A DNA stretch of 64,000 nt from Halorubrum vacuolatum (GTDB lineage Archaea; Halobacteriota; Halobacteria; Halobacteriales; Haloferacaceae): the NCBI RefSeq assembly GCF_900188065.1, contig NZ_FZNQ01000007.1, positions 1-64,000 of the forward strand, written 5' to 3'. The position numbers and the translations under genes are program-made. Under the pieces are notes generated by a model. The model was not told the DNA's origin. It worked only from the letters and a program-made list of their open reading frames with translations, and did not search any database. Below, piece after piece: positions 1-6,864 of this stretch; position 1 is the stretch's first letter; each line of letters begins with the position of its first letter.

Positions 1-1
1 C

Positions 2-217
2 GCAGTCGAGGAGATCATGACAACCGACATTCAGGCGATCTCGACCGACACACCAGTGACTGATGCGGCGGACATCGTCTCCGAACGGGGGTTCCTTGCG
101 CTGCCGGTCGTCGAGGACTCGACGCTCGTCGGTGTCGTCAGGACCAACCGACTGATCAACGCAGTCGCGGACGAGGAGACGCGCAGAATGTTCAAAAAAG
201 CTGGCTTCCGGGTGTAA
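2..217 (+). CDS. CBS-domain protein, C-terminal part (gene begins before the window)
   Basis: The reading frame is open from the window edge and ends at a TAA at 215-217. The visible 71 residues are the second half of a CBS pair: a motif like AVEEIMTTDIQAIS, then LPVVEDSTLVGVV and a short tail ending KKAGFRV. CBS pairs bind adenosyl ligands or Mg2+ and gate transporters such as MgtE. The complete MgtE of this window (1140-2219) continues from its CBS pair into membrane helices, but this protein stops right after the CBS, so it lacks a C-terminal channel domain. A PhoU-like gene follows. It is probably part of the same magnesium-transport locus. The N-terminal half is outside the window. Confidence 0.75.
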   Translation, partial: AVEEIMTTDIQAISTDTPVTDAADIVSERGFLALPVVEDSTLVGVVRTNRLINAVADEETRRMFKKAGFRV

Positions 218-349
218 CACCCGCAACCTGGCCTCTCCGGAGGCAACCGGCATCCACCAGTGGTCGCATCGACGGTCGAAGATCGTCGGACCAACGGGAT
301 CACACTCCCGGATGGTCACGCCATTGATGGAGATCCACGAGACAGAATT

Positions 350-1018
350 ATGGCACGAAAGAACTATCAAAAGGAGCTCAACTCGCTCCGTGACGGGGTC
401 ATCGAGATGGGAGAACTCGTACACACACAGTTCGAACGTTCGATACAGGCCCTCTCGGACCGTGATGAGGGAGTGGCCCGAGACGTGATCACGACCGAGG
501 ACGCGATCAACGAGCACTATCTCGAACTCGATCGCAAGTGCATCCGCTTGCTGAGCCTGCAGCAGCCGGTTGCCGGCGACCTTCGATTCATCGTTTCGTC
601 GTTCAAGATCAACACCGAACTCGAACGGATCGGCGATATAGCCGTCAACGTTGCCAAGCGAACGGAACGCGGTCTCCCCGACACGCAGACCACCGCCGAT
701 GTCCTCTCGATGGCGAAAGAAAGCAGCACCATGGTTGCCGACGTGATGGACGCATACGGCGCCGTCGATGTCGGTACCTGCCGTGAGATCATCGCCCGTG
801 ACGATCAAATAGACCAGTTGGCGATCCATGCAAGCCGACAGCTGATCCGTGGAGCAACGTATATCGATACCGACGCCACCGACTTGGACCCGTATCGTGA
901 GGACGCGGTCCGGTTGCTCCTCACCATCGACGACCTCGAACAGGTCGCCGATCACGCGACGAATATCGCCGCGCGAACGGTGTATATGGCGACCGGAGAT
1001 GACAGCCTACTTGAATGA
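350..1018 (+). CDS. PhoU-like regulatory protein
   Basis: A 222-residue, mostly helical protein with two PhoU-type three-helix repeats. Each carries the E/D-rich metal-binding signature: DLRFIVSSFKINTELERIGDIA in the first half and RLLLTIDDLEQVADHATNIA in the second. PhoU proteins usually modulate phosphate transport, but in haloarchaea single PhoU proteins often sit beside ion transporters. Here the neighbours are a CBS protein and MgtE, so a role in magnesium or divalent-ion transport is more likely than Pst control (inference). I chose the ATG at 350 (MARKNYQKEL) over the upstream one at 260, because the extra 30 residues are not PhoU-like. Confidence 0.85.
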   Translation: MARKNYQKELNSLRDGVIEMGELVHTQFERSIQALSDRDEGVARDVITTEDAINEHYLELDRKCIRLLSLQQPVAGDLRFIVSSFKINTELERIGDIAVNVAKRTERGLPDTQTTADVLSMAKESSTMVADVMDAYGAVDVGTCREIIARDDQIDQLAIHASRQLIRGATYIDTDATDLDPYREDAVRLLLTIDDLEQVADHATNIAARTVYMATGDDSLLE

Positions 1019-1110
1019 TCAGCGTCCGGCGTGCGTATCTGAGTGACCGCGACAGCGTCTGAGACCGTTTCAGACCGCCTCGCTCGCGGTGAGGAACGAC
1101 ACCAAAGGTA

Positions 1111-1118
1111 TTTATAAA
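1111..1118 (+). promoter_or_regulatory. TATA box of mgtE
   Basis: TTTATAAA, centred about 25 bases before the ATG at 1140. This predicts a leaderless mgtE transcript and supports that ATG over the upstream in-frame one at 1089, which lies before the TATA box. Confidence 0.7.
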
Positions 1119-1139
1119 GCACCTCCATCTCACACAGGT

Positions 1140-2219
1140 ATGTCAGCAACTCCCGAGGATATTATGGACGAGCCGCCACAGGAGGCTGGGGGCTACGAGC
1201 TGTCGGTCGGCGAGGTGATGACCACCGGCTACGTCTCCGTGACGGCCGAGACGAGCATCGCCGACGCGATGGATCGGTTTCAGGAGTATGCGCCGGACGA
1301 TCCGACGCGGACGACGATCTACTACACGTACGTGACCGACGACGATGGGCGGCTCGTCGGCGTTGCCTCGGTGCGGGAGATGCTCGCCGCGTCGAACGGC
1401 GACCCGATCTCGTCGATCATGACCGAGGAGGTGGTGTCGTTCACCGAGAGCGCCGACGCCGAACAGGCCGCGATGGACGTCGGGGACCTCCACTATCCGG
1501 CGGTCCCGGTGGTGGACGACGACGGGCGACTCGTGGGCATCGTCCGGTCCGAGCGACTCGTCGACGTGATGGAGGCCGAAAGCAGCGAGGACATGCTGCG
1601 GATGCAGGGGATGAACCTCCCGGAGCTCACCGCCGACGACCTCACGGACGTGGAAGAACAGCGGAGCCGGATCATGCTCGACGCCTCGATCAAGGACATC
1701 CTCACCATTCGGGTACCGTGGCTGCTCGTCGCGCTTGTGGGTGGCTTCCTCGCCGGCGGCGTCATCGGCGTCTACGAGGAGACGCTCGAGGCGGTCGTCA
1801 TCCTCGCGTTCTTCATCCCGGTCGTGATGGACATGGGCGGGAACGTCGGTACGCAGTCCTCAACGATCTTCATTCGCGGTGTCGTCCTCGGCCATATCGA
1901 TAAATCGAACGTGGTCCGTCGGATCGTCAAAGAGACCATTGTCGGCGCGTTGATCGGGCTCATGGTCGGCGCGGTCGCCGCCGTCGTCGCGTTCCTCTGG
2001 ATCGGCCGGATGGACATCGCGTACGTCGTCTTCGGCTCGATGCTCGGCACGTCCATCGTCGCGGCGCTCGTCGGCTTCCTCATCCCGTGGTTGGTCTACC
2101 TGATCGGGCAGGACCCCGCGGCCGCCTCGAACCCGATCGTCACCACGATCAAGGACGTGAGCGGGCTGTTGATCTACTTCGGGTTGGCGACGTTCTTCGT
2201 GCTCGAACTGGGGATATAA
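1140..2219 (+). CDS. mgtE: Magnesium transporter MgtE (CBS pair plus membrane domain)
   Basis: The 359-residue protein starts MSATPEDIMDEPP. It has a CBS pair (about residues 25-160, with VGEVMTTGYVSVTAETSIADA and YPAVPVVDDDGRLVGIV), a linker helix (RSRIMLDASIKDILTIR) and about five transmembrane helices. The membrane part contains PVVMDMGGNVGTQSSTI, the MgtE pore signature with the conserved Asp and GGN. MgtE is a Mg2+-gated channel of the cytoplasmic membrane, closed when its CBS domains bind Mg2+. The usual N-terminal superhelical domain is absent, as in other short haloarchaeal versions. Together with the CBS protein and PhoU-like gene just upstream it forms one functional locus, but it has its own leaderless promoter. 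Confidence 0.93.
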   Translation: MSATPEDIMDEPPQEAGGYELSVGEVMTTGYVSVTAETSIADAMDRFQEYAPDDPTRTTIYYTYVTDDDGRLVGVASVREMLAASNGDPISSIMTEEVVSFTESADAEQAAMDVGDLHYPAVPVVDDDGRLVGIVRSERLVDVMEAESSEDMLRMQGMNLPELTADDLTDVEEQRSRIMLDASIKDILTIRVPWLLVALVGGFLAGGVIGVYEETLEAVVILAFFIPVVMDMGGNVGTQSSTIFIRGVVLGHIDKSNVVRRIVKETIVGALIGLMVGAVAAVVAFLWIGRMDIAYVVFGSMLGTSIVAALVGFLIPWLVYLIGQDPAAASNPIVTTIKDVSGLLIYFGLATFFVLELGI

Positions 2220-2331
2220 ACTGCGGGAGCGCTCTTTTATCCAGGGCCGTCCCGGAAGCGTTTGATCGGTGTATCAGTGACCTCGTTAGCTCTGTTGAAA
2301 TCCTCAATCAGTGATAGGTCTCTCACGTCGT

Positions 2332-2356
2332 GCTGAATAGAGAGTGTGCATTCAGC
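2332..2356. repeat. Inverted repeat in a likely insertion-sequence end
   Basis: GCTGAAT-N11-ATTCAGC is a perfect 7-bp inverted repeat. The preceding stretch (about 2290-2331) resembles terminal sequence of haloarchaeal insertion elements as I remember them. No transposase ORF is present. It lies about 40 bases beyond the premature end of the CPBP gene at 2399-3064, so an old insertion or deletion here may have cut that gene. The element family is not identified. Confidence 0.3.
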
Positions 2357-2398
2357 GGGGGAGCCTTCACGGATCACGTTCCTCTTGAGCCGACGGCG

Positions 2399-3064
2399 CT
2401 ACGCCCCGAATCCATGTGCGATCGCAGGAGCCAGAAGCCGCCCACGACGCATCCTGAGCCAGCCGAATACGACACCGAAGACGAAGATAAGGACGTACAT
2501 CGGCCACTCGGAGAGTGGAATGTAGCCGATATGGGCGATGGCGAAAACGAACGCCTGCAGGACGTTGGCTTGCCACGGGCCGAAGCGGTTCTCGAACGCC
2601 GTCTGCAGGAACCCACGGAACAGCGTCTCTTCTTGAAAGGCTCGCACGGCGAACCCAAACACGAGGATCAACGCGAACCCGACAGCCGACGGTGGCACCT
2701 GTTCGGGCGGTTCCATCCCGAGGCCGAACATCATCACGAGGGCAAACACTCCGAAGAGGATGAAGACGACTACAATCCCCACCAGACCCCACAGCAGATC
2801 ACCGCGAAGCTCGTCCGGGTCGATCCACCACCCCTTCAAGTCAACGCCGACCCAGCGCGTAAATCCGAAGTAGACGATTCCGGCCGATCCGACGAGAAAG
2901 GCAACGAGAACGAGGAGGCCGAATCCGAACGGATCCGCCGCTGGGTCCGGCTGATCCCAGAACGTCCCCACAAGAACCGCCCGCATGAGGACGACCGCCC
3001 CGAGCAGAATCAACCCTCGGCGAAGTTGCTGGGTGGTGAACGAAGCGGAGTCGAGCGTTGCCAT
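2399..3064 (-). CDS. CPBP family membrane metalloprotease, truncated at its last motif
   Basis: A 221-residue polytopic membrane protein of the CPBP (CAAX protease and bacteriocin-processing, ABI) family. Motif 1 is EETLFR (E145, E146, R150) and motif 2 is FAIAHIGY (H178). Motif 3 begins with H217 in AHGFGA, but the protein stops two residues after the glycine, where family members have an Asn four residues after the His. The four intact paralogues in this window all keep that Asn (HASLN, HGTFN, HTLGN, HAAIN). The gene therefore looks trimmed at its 3' end and may be inactive. It follows a DUF2892 gene 40 bases upstream, the reverse order of the intact pair at 6865-7988. I see no regulon palindrome before this operon. 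Confidence 0.8.
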   Translation of the reverse strand: MATLDSASFTTQQLRRGLILLGAVVLMRAVLVGTFWDQPDPAADPFGFGLLVLVAFLVGSAGIVYFGFTRWVGVDLKGWWIDPDELRGDLLWGLVGIVVVFILFGVFALVMMFGLGMEPPEQVPPSAVGFALILVFGFAVRAFQEETLFRGFLQTAFENRFGPWQANVLQAFVFAIAHIGYIPLSEWPMYVLIFVFGVVFGWLRMRRGRLLAPAIAHGFGA

Positions 3065-3104
3065 AATTAGCCGTTGTGTCCCGCGTCTGTGTGTTTCTCA
3101 CCCG

Positions 3105-3356
3105 TCATGGTCGTTCCTCGCCGGCATGATTGTCGTAGGTATTTCGACCCAGGGCCTGATTGATCAGACATTTCTCAGCACCGGCCGTCCCCAACAACAC
3201 GAACGACAGCAGTAGGAGGCCGGTAGCCACGAGCGTCACTTGGATTGGGCCGCCAAATGTCTCTGCGAAGAAGAGTATCACCATCATCATCACCACGGAC
3301 AGCAGACCGAGGGCGATGCGAACCGTTCGATCCTGGCCACCGACGTTCTTTTTCAT
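3105..3356 (-). CDS. DUF2892 (YgaP-type) small membrane protein
   Basis: An 83-residue protein with two transmembrane segments. It begins MKKNVGGQDRTVRIALGL, typical of DUF2892, and carries GTAGAEKCLINQALGRNTYDN with one cysteine. It is a close paralogue of the 82-residue protein at 7740-7988: same start, same AGAEKC core, and both end EERP. In bacteria this fold forms the membrane tail of rhodanese YgaP; free-standing versions have no assigned function. It is the first gene of a two-gene unit with the truncated CPBP protease. Confidence 0.8.
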   Translation of the reverse strand: MKKNVGGQDRTVRIALGLLSVVMMMVILFFAETFGGPIQVTLVATGLLLLSFVLLGTAGAEKCLINQALGRNTYDNHAGEERP

Positions 3357-3458
3357 CGTTTGTTCCCTTCGTGTACTCCTTCTCCGAAGGCGGGTGTAGC
3401 CTGAGTGTAGGCGGGGGACGGTCCCCAGGTGAGTTCCAGCCGGCCCTTATCTTGTGAA

Positions 3459-3640
3459 CTACCCCACCCTGCTCGCGCTAACGCGCTCGCTGAGGGTGGG
3501 GCTTCCTGCTTCCACGACGCGCTTTGCAGGAACCACCATGGTTCCCGTAGGGAGCGCAGTCTCCACAGGCGTGCCTTCGGAGTGTCCCACTGCTAGTGTC
3601 TCGACGGGGTAGTTCCGTGGGACAGCGCACGCTTCTTGTC
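3459..3640 (-). pseudogene. TnpB (IS1341-type transposon protein) C-terminal relic
   Basis: The minus-strand frame ends with a tail close to that of haloarchaeal IS1341-type TnpB proteins: SEGTPVETALP, then VVPAKRVVEAGSPTLSERV, then the stop. Only about 60 codons are recognisable; the RuvC-like catalytic part is absent. The 3' end contains an imperfect-loop hairpin, CCCCACCCT at 3462-3470 pairing with AGGGTGGGG at 3493-3501, as expected of a right end of this transposon class. The identification rests on memory of family tails. Confidence 0.6.
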
Positions 3641-3789
3641 GCGTTCTAACGCTGTCCGTGGCTGGGAACTTCGCAAGGAGCGAGCCGTTCTGCCTGGAAC
3701 GGCGAGCGAGTCGAAGCCCACAGGTCGGAACGCCCATCTTATACAGTAGTTGGGCGTTCTCTGATAAAAATGCTCGCGTGGGCCTGTGA

Positions 3790-3912
3790 GACAGCAACTC
3801 GAACGTGCAAGAACAGAAGAAGACGGCGCTGTATCCCCGCCCTACTGCGCTACTCGGTCGCTCCGCTCCCTGCGCTGCTCGTTGAGGACGGGGGCTTAGC
3901 ACCTGCAATCAG
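3790..3912 (+). mobile_element. Relic of an IS200/IS605-type right end
   Basis: This plus-strand stretch has the look of a haloarchaeal IS1341-type right end. A GC-rich hairpin (CCCCGCCCT at 3835-3843 pairing, with one mismatch, with AGGACGGGG at 3885-3893) encloses repeated CGCTC-type sequence and is followed by GGCTTAGCACCTGCAATC. It points the opposite way from the TnpB relic at 3459-3640, so at least two insertions or one rearranged insertion occurred here. It ends just before the operator at 3950. Confidence 0.45.
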
Positions 3913-3949
3913 GCTAAATGGCGTTTCGAAAGAATATACACAGCGGGTT

Positions 3950-3968
3950 ATTCTCCATCGGCGAGAAC
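3950..3968. promoter_or_regulatory. Regulon palindrome, copy 1
   Basis: ATTCTC-CATCGGC-GAGAAC. It ends 41 bases before the ATG at 4009. A TATA-like CTATATC (about 3979-3985) lies between, so the site abuts the BRE. The spacing matches the other copies. Confidence 0.8.
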
Positions 3969-4008
3969 GTTACAGCACCTATATCGCCTCAATCTATGTC
4001 TTTCTGAT

Positions 4009-4059
4009 ATGACGTCACGAAGAATCGTCACAGCCGAGGCCAACTCAAGAGAAGCATGA
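4009..4059 (+). CDS. 16-codon ORF coupled to the lipoprotein gene
   Basis: The ATG sits at the expected leaderless start, 41 bases after operator copy 1. The ORF encodes MTSRRIVTAEANSREA and its TGA overlaps the ATG of the lipoprotein gene (ATGA at 4056-4059), suggesting translational coupling. Its sequence resembles part of the ORF at 5343-5468 (VTAEANSR versus VTANSRR, both starting MTS), which has the same position relative to its operator. Too short to assign a function; it may be a leader peptide or simply a way to start translation. Confidence 0.45.
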   Translation: MTSRRIVTAEANSREA

Positions 4060-4462
4060 ATCGCCGGAAGCTACTTTCTGGACTGGCCACGGGGATTACA
4101 GCTGGATTCGTCGGCTGTATTGGTATGCCCTCTCCCGGTAGCCAGTCACAGTACGACTCGACATAGCCGTTCAGAATGGCCACGACAGATCTTACGAGAT
4201 GTATTCGGGTATAGTGACAGATGACGAAACGACCGTTTTCGAGCAGTCGTTTACACCTGAATCCGACCAGCGGCACGAATTCGGCGACGAACTTCCGCCC
4301 GGCGAGTACGGCGTCATTGTTAAACTCCCTGACCGCAGCGAATCACGCAGCTACTGGAATACTGCCCTGTGCAACGCCCACAGAGTGCAAACTGACATTG
4401 CGGCCGACGGACACATATCCCACCAAGTCACATGTCACTCCGGGAATCGTAATTCACATTAG
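4056..4462 (+). pseudogene. Tat lipoprotein, frameshifted
   Basis: The frame starting at 4056 encodes a clear Tat-type lipoprotein signal: MNRRKLLSG, a hydrophobic run and the lipobox GFVGC with the lipidated Cys at residue 21. It then stops at a TAG (4164-4166) after 36 codons. A second frame takes over at about 4151 (VRLDIAVQNGHDRSYEMY...) and runs to the TAG at 4460-4462 with a small beta-rich domain containing PPGEYGVIVKLPD and two cysteines. One missing base near 4150 explains both pieces. The intact product would be a surface-anchored lipoprotein of about 134 residues. Confirm that the indel is not a sequencing error. Confidence 0.7.
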
Positions 4463-4600
4463 GTGGCGGCGAGGCGGCAAAACTGTATAGGCATCGTTGA
4501 GTAGGAGCGAACTGTGATGGTGTTGTTCGGGGGCGTCGTTCCGCTCACGTAAGCTCACCGTAGGTCCAAGACGTCCCGCGAGATGAAGGCCGTTCGTATA

Positions 4601-4619
4601 ATTCTCTCTGGGAGAGAAT
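4601..4619. promoter_or_regulatory. Regulon palindrome, copy 2 (perfect)
   Basis: ATTCTC-TCTGGGA-GAGAAT; in fact ATTCTCTC pairs with GAGAGAAT with a short asymmetric centre. It ends 42 bases before the ATG at 4661. A TATA-like CGATATTT at 4628-4635 lies at the right distance for a leaderless transcript. Confidence 0.85.
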
Positions 4620-4660
4620 CAACGACTCGATATTTCTGGCCAGCAGACGATTAGTTTAGT

Positions 4661-5131
4661 ATGATCAACATGGCCGCTCTTTCAAAGGGGGGTACTGCTC
4701 GTTCGGCACGAGCCTACCTCCAGCTCGCCGTCGCAACAGTGGGGGCGGTCGTCATTCTCTGGGGGCTCTATGGGTTTACGACCCTCCTCTCAATGCCGCA
4801 CAGCGAGAGCGGATTCGCCGGAGGCTTGGTGATCCTCTTTTACGGCGTGTACGTCCTCGCTGGGTTCGTGGTCCTGTCAACCGGCCTCCTGATTCCGCAG
4901 CGCGACGATAACGGTATCCACTTCTCCGCACGGCAGCGGAAACTCCTCGTATACGGTATGATCGCTCCCATCGTGAGCGTTCTCGCCATTCCGATCGGAT
5001 CAACTCTCCTTCCACCGCTCACGGAACCCGTGATCTCCGTACTCGTGTTCACACTGGCAGTACTCATCGTCAGTGGACCGCTTGCGACTCTGGTCGTTGT
5101 GGGATCGAAGCTCCTTTCCAGAATGCGGTAA
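4661..5131 (+). CDS. Four-helix membrane protein of unknown function
   Basis: 156 residues with four predicted transmembrane segments (about 23-45, 57-83, 95-115 and 124-150) separated by short charged loops. I see no catalytic motif and no family I recognise. The start at 4661 is set by the operator and TATA spacing; a second ATG lies three codons later. It is a single-gene unit in the palindrome regulon, so it probably acts in the membrane alongside the neighbouring CPBP proteases. Confidence 0.75.
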   Translation: MINMAALSKGGTARSARAYLQLAVATVGAVVILWGLYGFTTLLSMPHSESGFAGGLVILFYGVYVLAGFVVLSTGLLIPQRDDNGIHFSARQRKLLVYGMIAPIVSVLAIPIGSTLLPPLTEPVISVLVFTLAVLIVSGPLATLVVVGSKLLSRMR

Positions 5132-5282
5132 TCGAGATGGATCCACTACGAGAAAGTGGGGCTTTCTCGGGGTGCTGTATACAGTCGAAGCCTGAACAAC
5201 CTCTGTACTGTCTGTTCCGGGCCTCTGCTGAGTGGTCGTTTTAATTCCTGATTCGGCCGGTACAGTGGTCATAGCCACCGTA

Positions 5283-5301
5283 AATACCAATATTAGAGAA
5301 T
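5283..5301. promoter_or_regulatory. Degenerate regulon site, half conserved
   Basis: AATACC-AATATTA-GAGAAT. Only the right half (GAGAAT, 5296-5301) matches the consensus. It still ends 42 bases before an ATG (5343) with a TATA-like CATATGTA at 5313-5320, the spacing of the other sites. Confidence 0.4.
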
Positions 5302-5342
5302 TTACGACTGAGCATATGTAGTAGGCTGTCGAACATGCTACA

Positions 5343-5468
5343 ATGACCTCGGTAGCCAGCACCCACGTGGCAGTATCGTACGGTCGATTTCAGACCTCCG
5401 TTACAGCTAATTCGAGGAGGTCTTCGAAGCAATCGGATGACCCGGTGCTAGCGCGAGGTTACTCATGA
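5343..5468 (+). CDS. 41-codon ORF coupled to the CPBP gene
   Basis: The ORF starts MTSVASTHVAVSYGRF at the position predicted for a leaderless start, 42 bases after the half-conserved operator. Its TGA overlaps the CPBP ATG (ATGA at 5465-5468). The peptide is Ser/Arg rich with no membrane segment. Its middle (SVTANSRR) matches the 16-codon ORF at 4009. Overlap, spacing and resemblance argue that it is translated, but codon use alone is not convincing. Confidence 0.45.
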   Translation: MTSVASTHVAVSYGRFQTSVTANSRRSSKQSDDPVLARGYS

Positions 5469-6367
5469 GAACCCTGATCAACGGGATTCGAAACCGACCC
5501 GTCCTTTCGTTTTTCGTCCTCACATACGTGTACAGCTGGCTGCTCTGGATTCCGACGCTGATGATACCGATGGAGGTCGGCCCCGACGGGTCAGACACGT
5601 TAATCTGGATCGGTGTTGGATTCATGTACCTTGGGGGGTTTGGTCCGCTCGTCGCGGGGGCCATCGTCGTCAAGTTCGGTGGTGGGGACCTCCGAACCTG
5701 GGCCGGACAGATCGTAACGTGGCGGGTTGATGTCCGGTGGTGGCTCGTCGCACTCGGAGTCCCCATGGTCGCAGTGATTGCGGTTTCCGGACTGTACATC
5801 GCATTCGACGGCCCGTACGATTTCGGGGCGCTGACGGCGCCGATTCTCCTCTACATCCCGCTTTTGTTGTTCGCGGTCGTCTTCAGCGGTGGACTCAACG
5901 AGGAACCGGGGTGGCGTGGTCTGGCGCAGCCGTTGTTGCAAGAGCGGTATTCGGCGCTAACGGCGAGTCTCGTGGTCGGCGTCGTCTTTGCGGTTTGGCA
6001 CCTGCCACTGTTTTTCGCTCCGGTTGCACCCCACTCGGACTTCCCCTTACTCAATTCGATCCTGTACTTCCCGACAGTGGTGATCTGGTCCGTACTCCTC
6101 GGATGGCTGTACAACAACTCTGCAGGCGTTCTCCTAGCGATGTTTTTCCACGCCAGTTTGAACTCCACCGGGGGATTGATTCCGATCGATCCGGAAGGAG
6201 TTATCATCGAAGGCGCGATTCAGGAGGGCTACCTGGGACTGATTTCGGGACTCAACCTCGGTGTGTATTCCCTCATCGCTCTCGTGGTCGTCGCAGTGTT
6301 CGGTCGGACACGGCTCACACGAGGCGACATGCCAACTGGAGAAGTCGCGGGATTCGAACGCCAGTAG
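5465..6367 (+). CDS. CPBP family intramembrane metalloprotease
   Basis: A 300-residue protein with about eight transmembrane segments. The three ABI/CPBP motifs are present: NEEPGWRG near residue 145 (two Glu and the Arg), VWHLPLFF near 178 (His) and FHASLN near 229 (His and Asn). These residues form the metal site of Rce1-type glutamate proteases. The EEPGWRG form is the subgroup often called type II CAAX endopeptidase in annotations. Substrates of haloarchaeal members are unknown; relatives cleave prenylated proteins or act in bacteriocin immunity. It is translated with the short ORF at 5343. Confidence 0.88.
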   Translation: MRTLINGIRNRPVLSFFVLTYVYSWLLWIPTLMIPMEVGPDGSDTLIWIGVGFMYLGGFGPLVAGAIVVKFGGGDLRTWAGQIVTWRVDVRWWLVALGVPMVAVIAVSGLYIAFDGPYDFGALTAPILLYIPLLLFAVVFSGGLNEEPGWRGLAQPLLQERYSALTASLVVGVVFAVWHLPLFFAPVAPHSDFPLLNSILYFPTVVIWSVLLGWLYNNSAGVLLAMFFHASLNSTGGLIPIDPEGVIIEGAIQEGYLGLISGLNLGVYSLIALVVVAVFGRTRLTRGDMPTGEVAGFERQ

Positions 6368-6402
6368 GACGAACGCGAGAAGCGATTGACGTACGGAGGT
6401 CA

Positions 6403-6765
6403 TCATTCCTTCGTGTGAAGATACGCGCCGAGATACCCTCCAGCCGCGCTCAAGCAGCCGAACCAGAGTAGCATCATTGGCAGCATCATCACGACGATGA
6501 CGACAAGTTCGATACCACCCGGAAAACCGCCATGGACACCGGGTACTCCGACGAACAACCAGAACCCGAGAACCATGATCATGAAGAGTGGAATGGCCGC
6601 AATCACACCGGAGAGTGCTCCAACCGTGGCACCTCGCTTCGGGGACTCAGCCTGGAGATACCCTGCAAGGCCCCCTCCGAGCAGCGGTGAGAATCCCGTA
6701 AACGAGAGTCCAATCGTGATCACTGCGCCGATCAGGGCATTAACCCACGTATTGCCGGGGTTCAT
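6403..6765 (-). CDS. DUF5518 family membrane protein
   Basis: A 120-residue protein with four transmembrane segments and the DUF5518 look: NALIGAVITIGLSF, then PLLGGGLAGYLQ, and GGYLGAYLHTKE at the end. This family is very common in haloarchaea and has no known function. It is transcribed away from the CPBP gene at 6865, and both starts are 40-42 bases from opposite ends of the same palindrome (6807-6825). It converges on the CPBP gene at 5465-6367 with a 35-base gap. Confidence 0.85.
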   Translation of the reverse strand: MNPGNTWVNALIGAVITIGLSFTGFSPLLGGGLAGYLQAESPKRGATVGALSGVIAAIPLFMIMVLGFWLFVGVPGVHGGFPGGIELVVIVVMMLPMMLLWFGCLSAAGGYLGAYLHTKE

Positions 6766-6806
6766 GTAGAGGTGTTGTATTCAATAGGTGATAATCTCAC
6801 AGCTAT

Positions 6807-6825
6807 ATTCTCCTTCCCAGAGAAT
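6807..6825. promoter_or_regulatory. Regulon palindrome, copy 3 (bidirectional)
   Basis: ATTCTC-CTTCCCA-GAGAAT. It ends 40 bases before the ATG at 6865 on the plus strand and begins 42 bases from the ATG at 6765 on the minus strand. One symmetric site therefore sits at the same place relative to two divergent leaderless promoters. Confidence 0.88.
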
Positions 6826-6864
6826 CAGCGCGAGGACGATCGTATTGACACATCAATATTTACC

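Larger units (their letters stand above)
3357..3949. other. Gene-free stretch holding transposon relics
   Basis: About 590 bases with no intact gene. The first 100 bases are upstream of the DUF2892 gene and lack the regulon palindrome. The rest holds two oppositely oriented IS1341/IS200-IS605-type relics (listed separately) and ends at the operator at 3950. Between them (3650-3790) I see no feature. Confidence 0.5.

Noticed and set aside
3376-3420. Regulon palindrome before the DUF2892 gene at 3105-3356
   Set aside because: The expected position (around 3397-3415) shows no ATTCTC or GAGAAT arm; the nearby CCTTC-TCC-GAAGG repeat does not fit.
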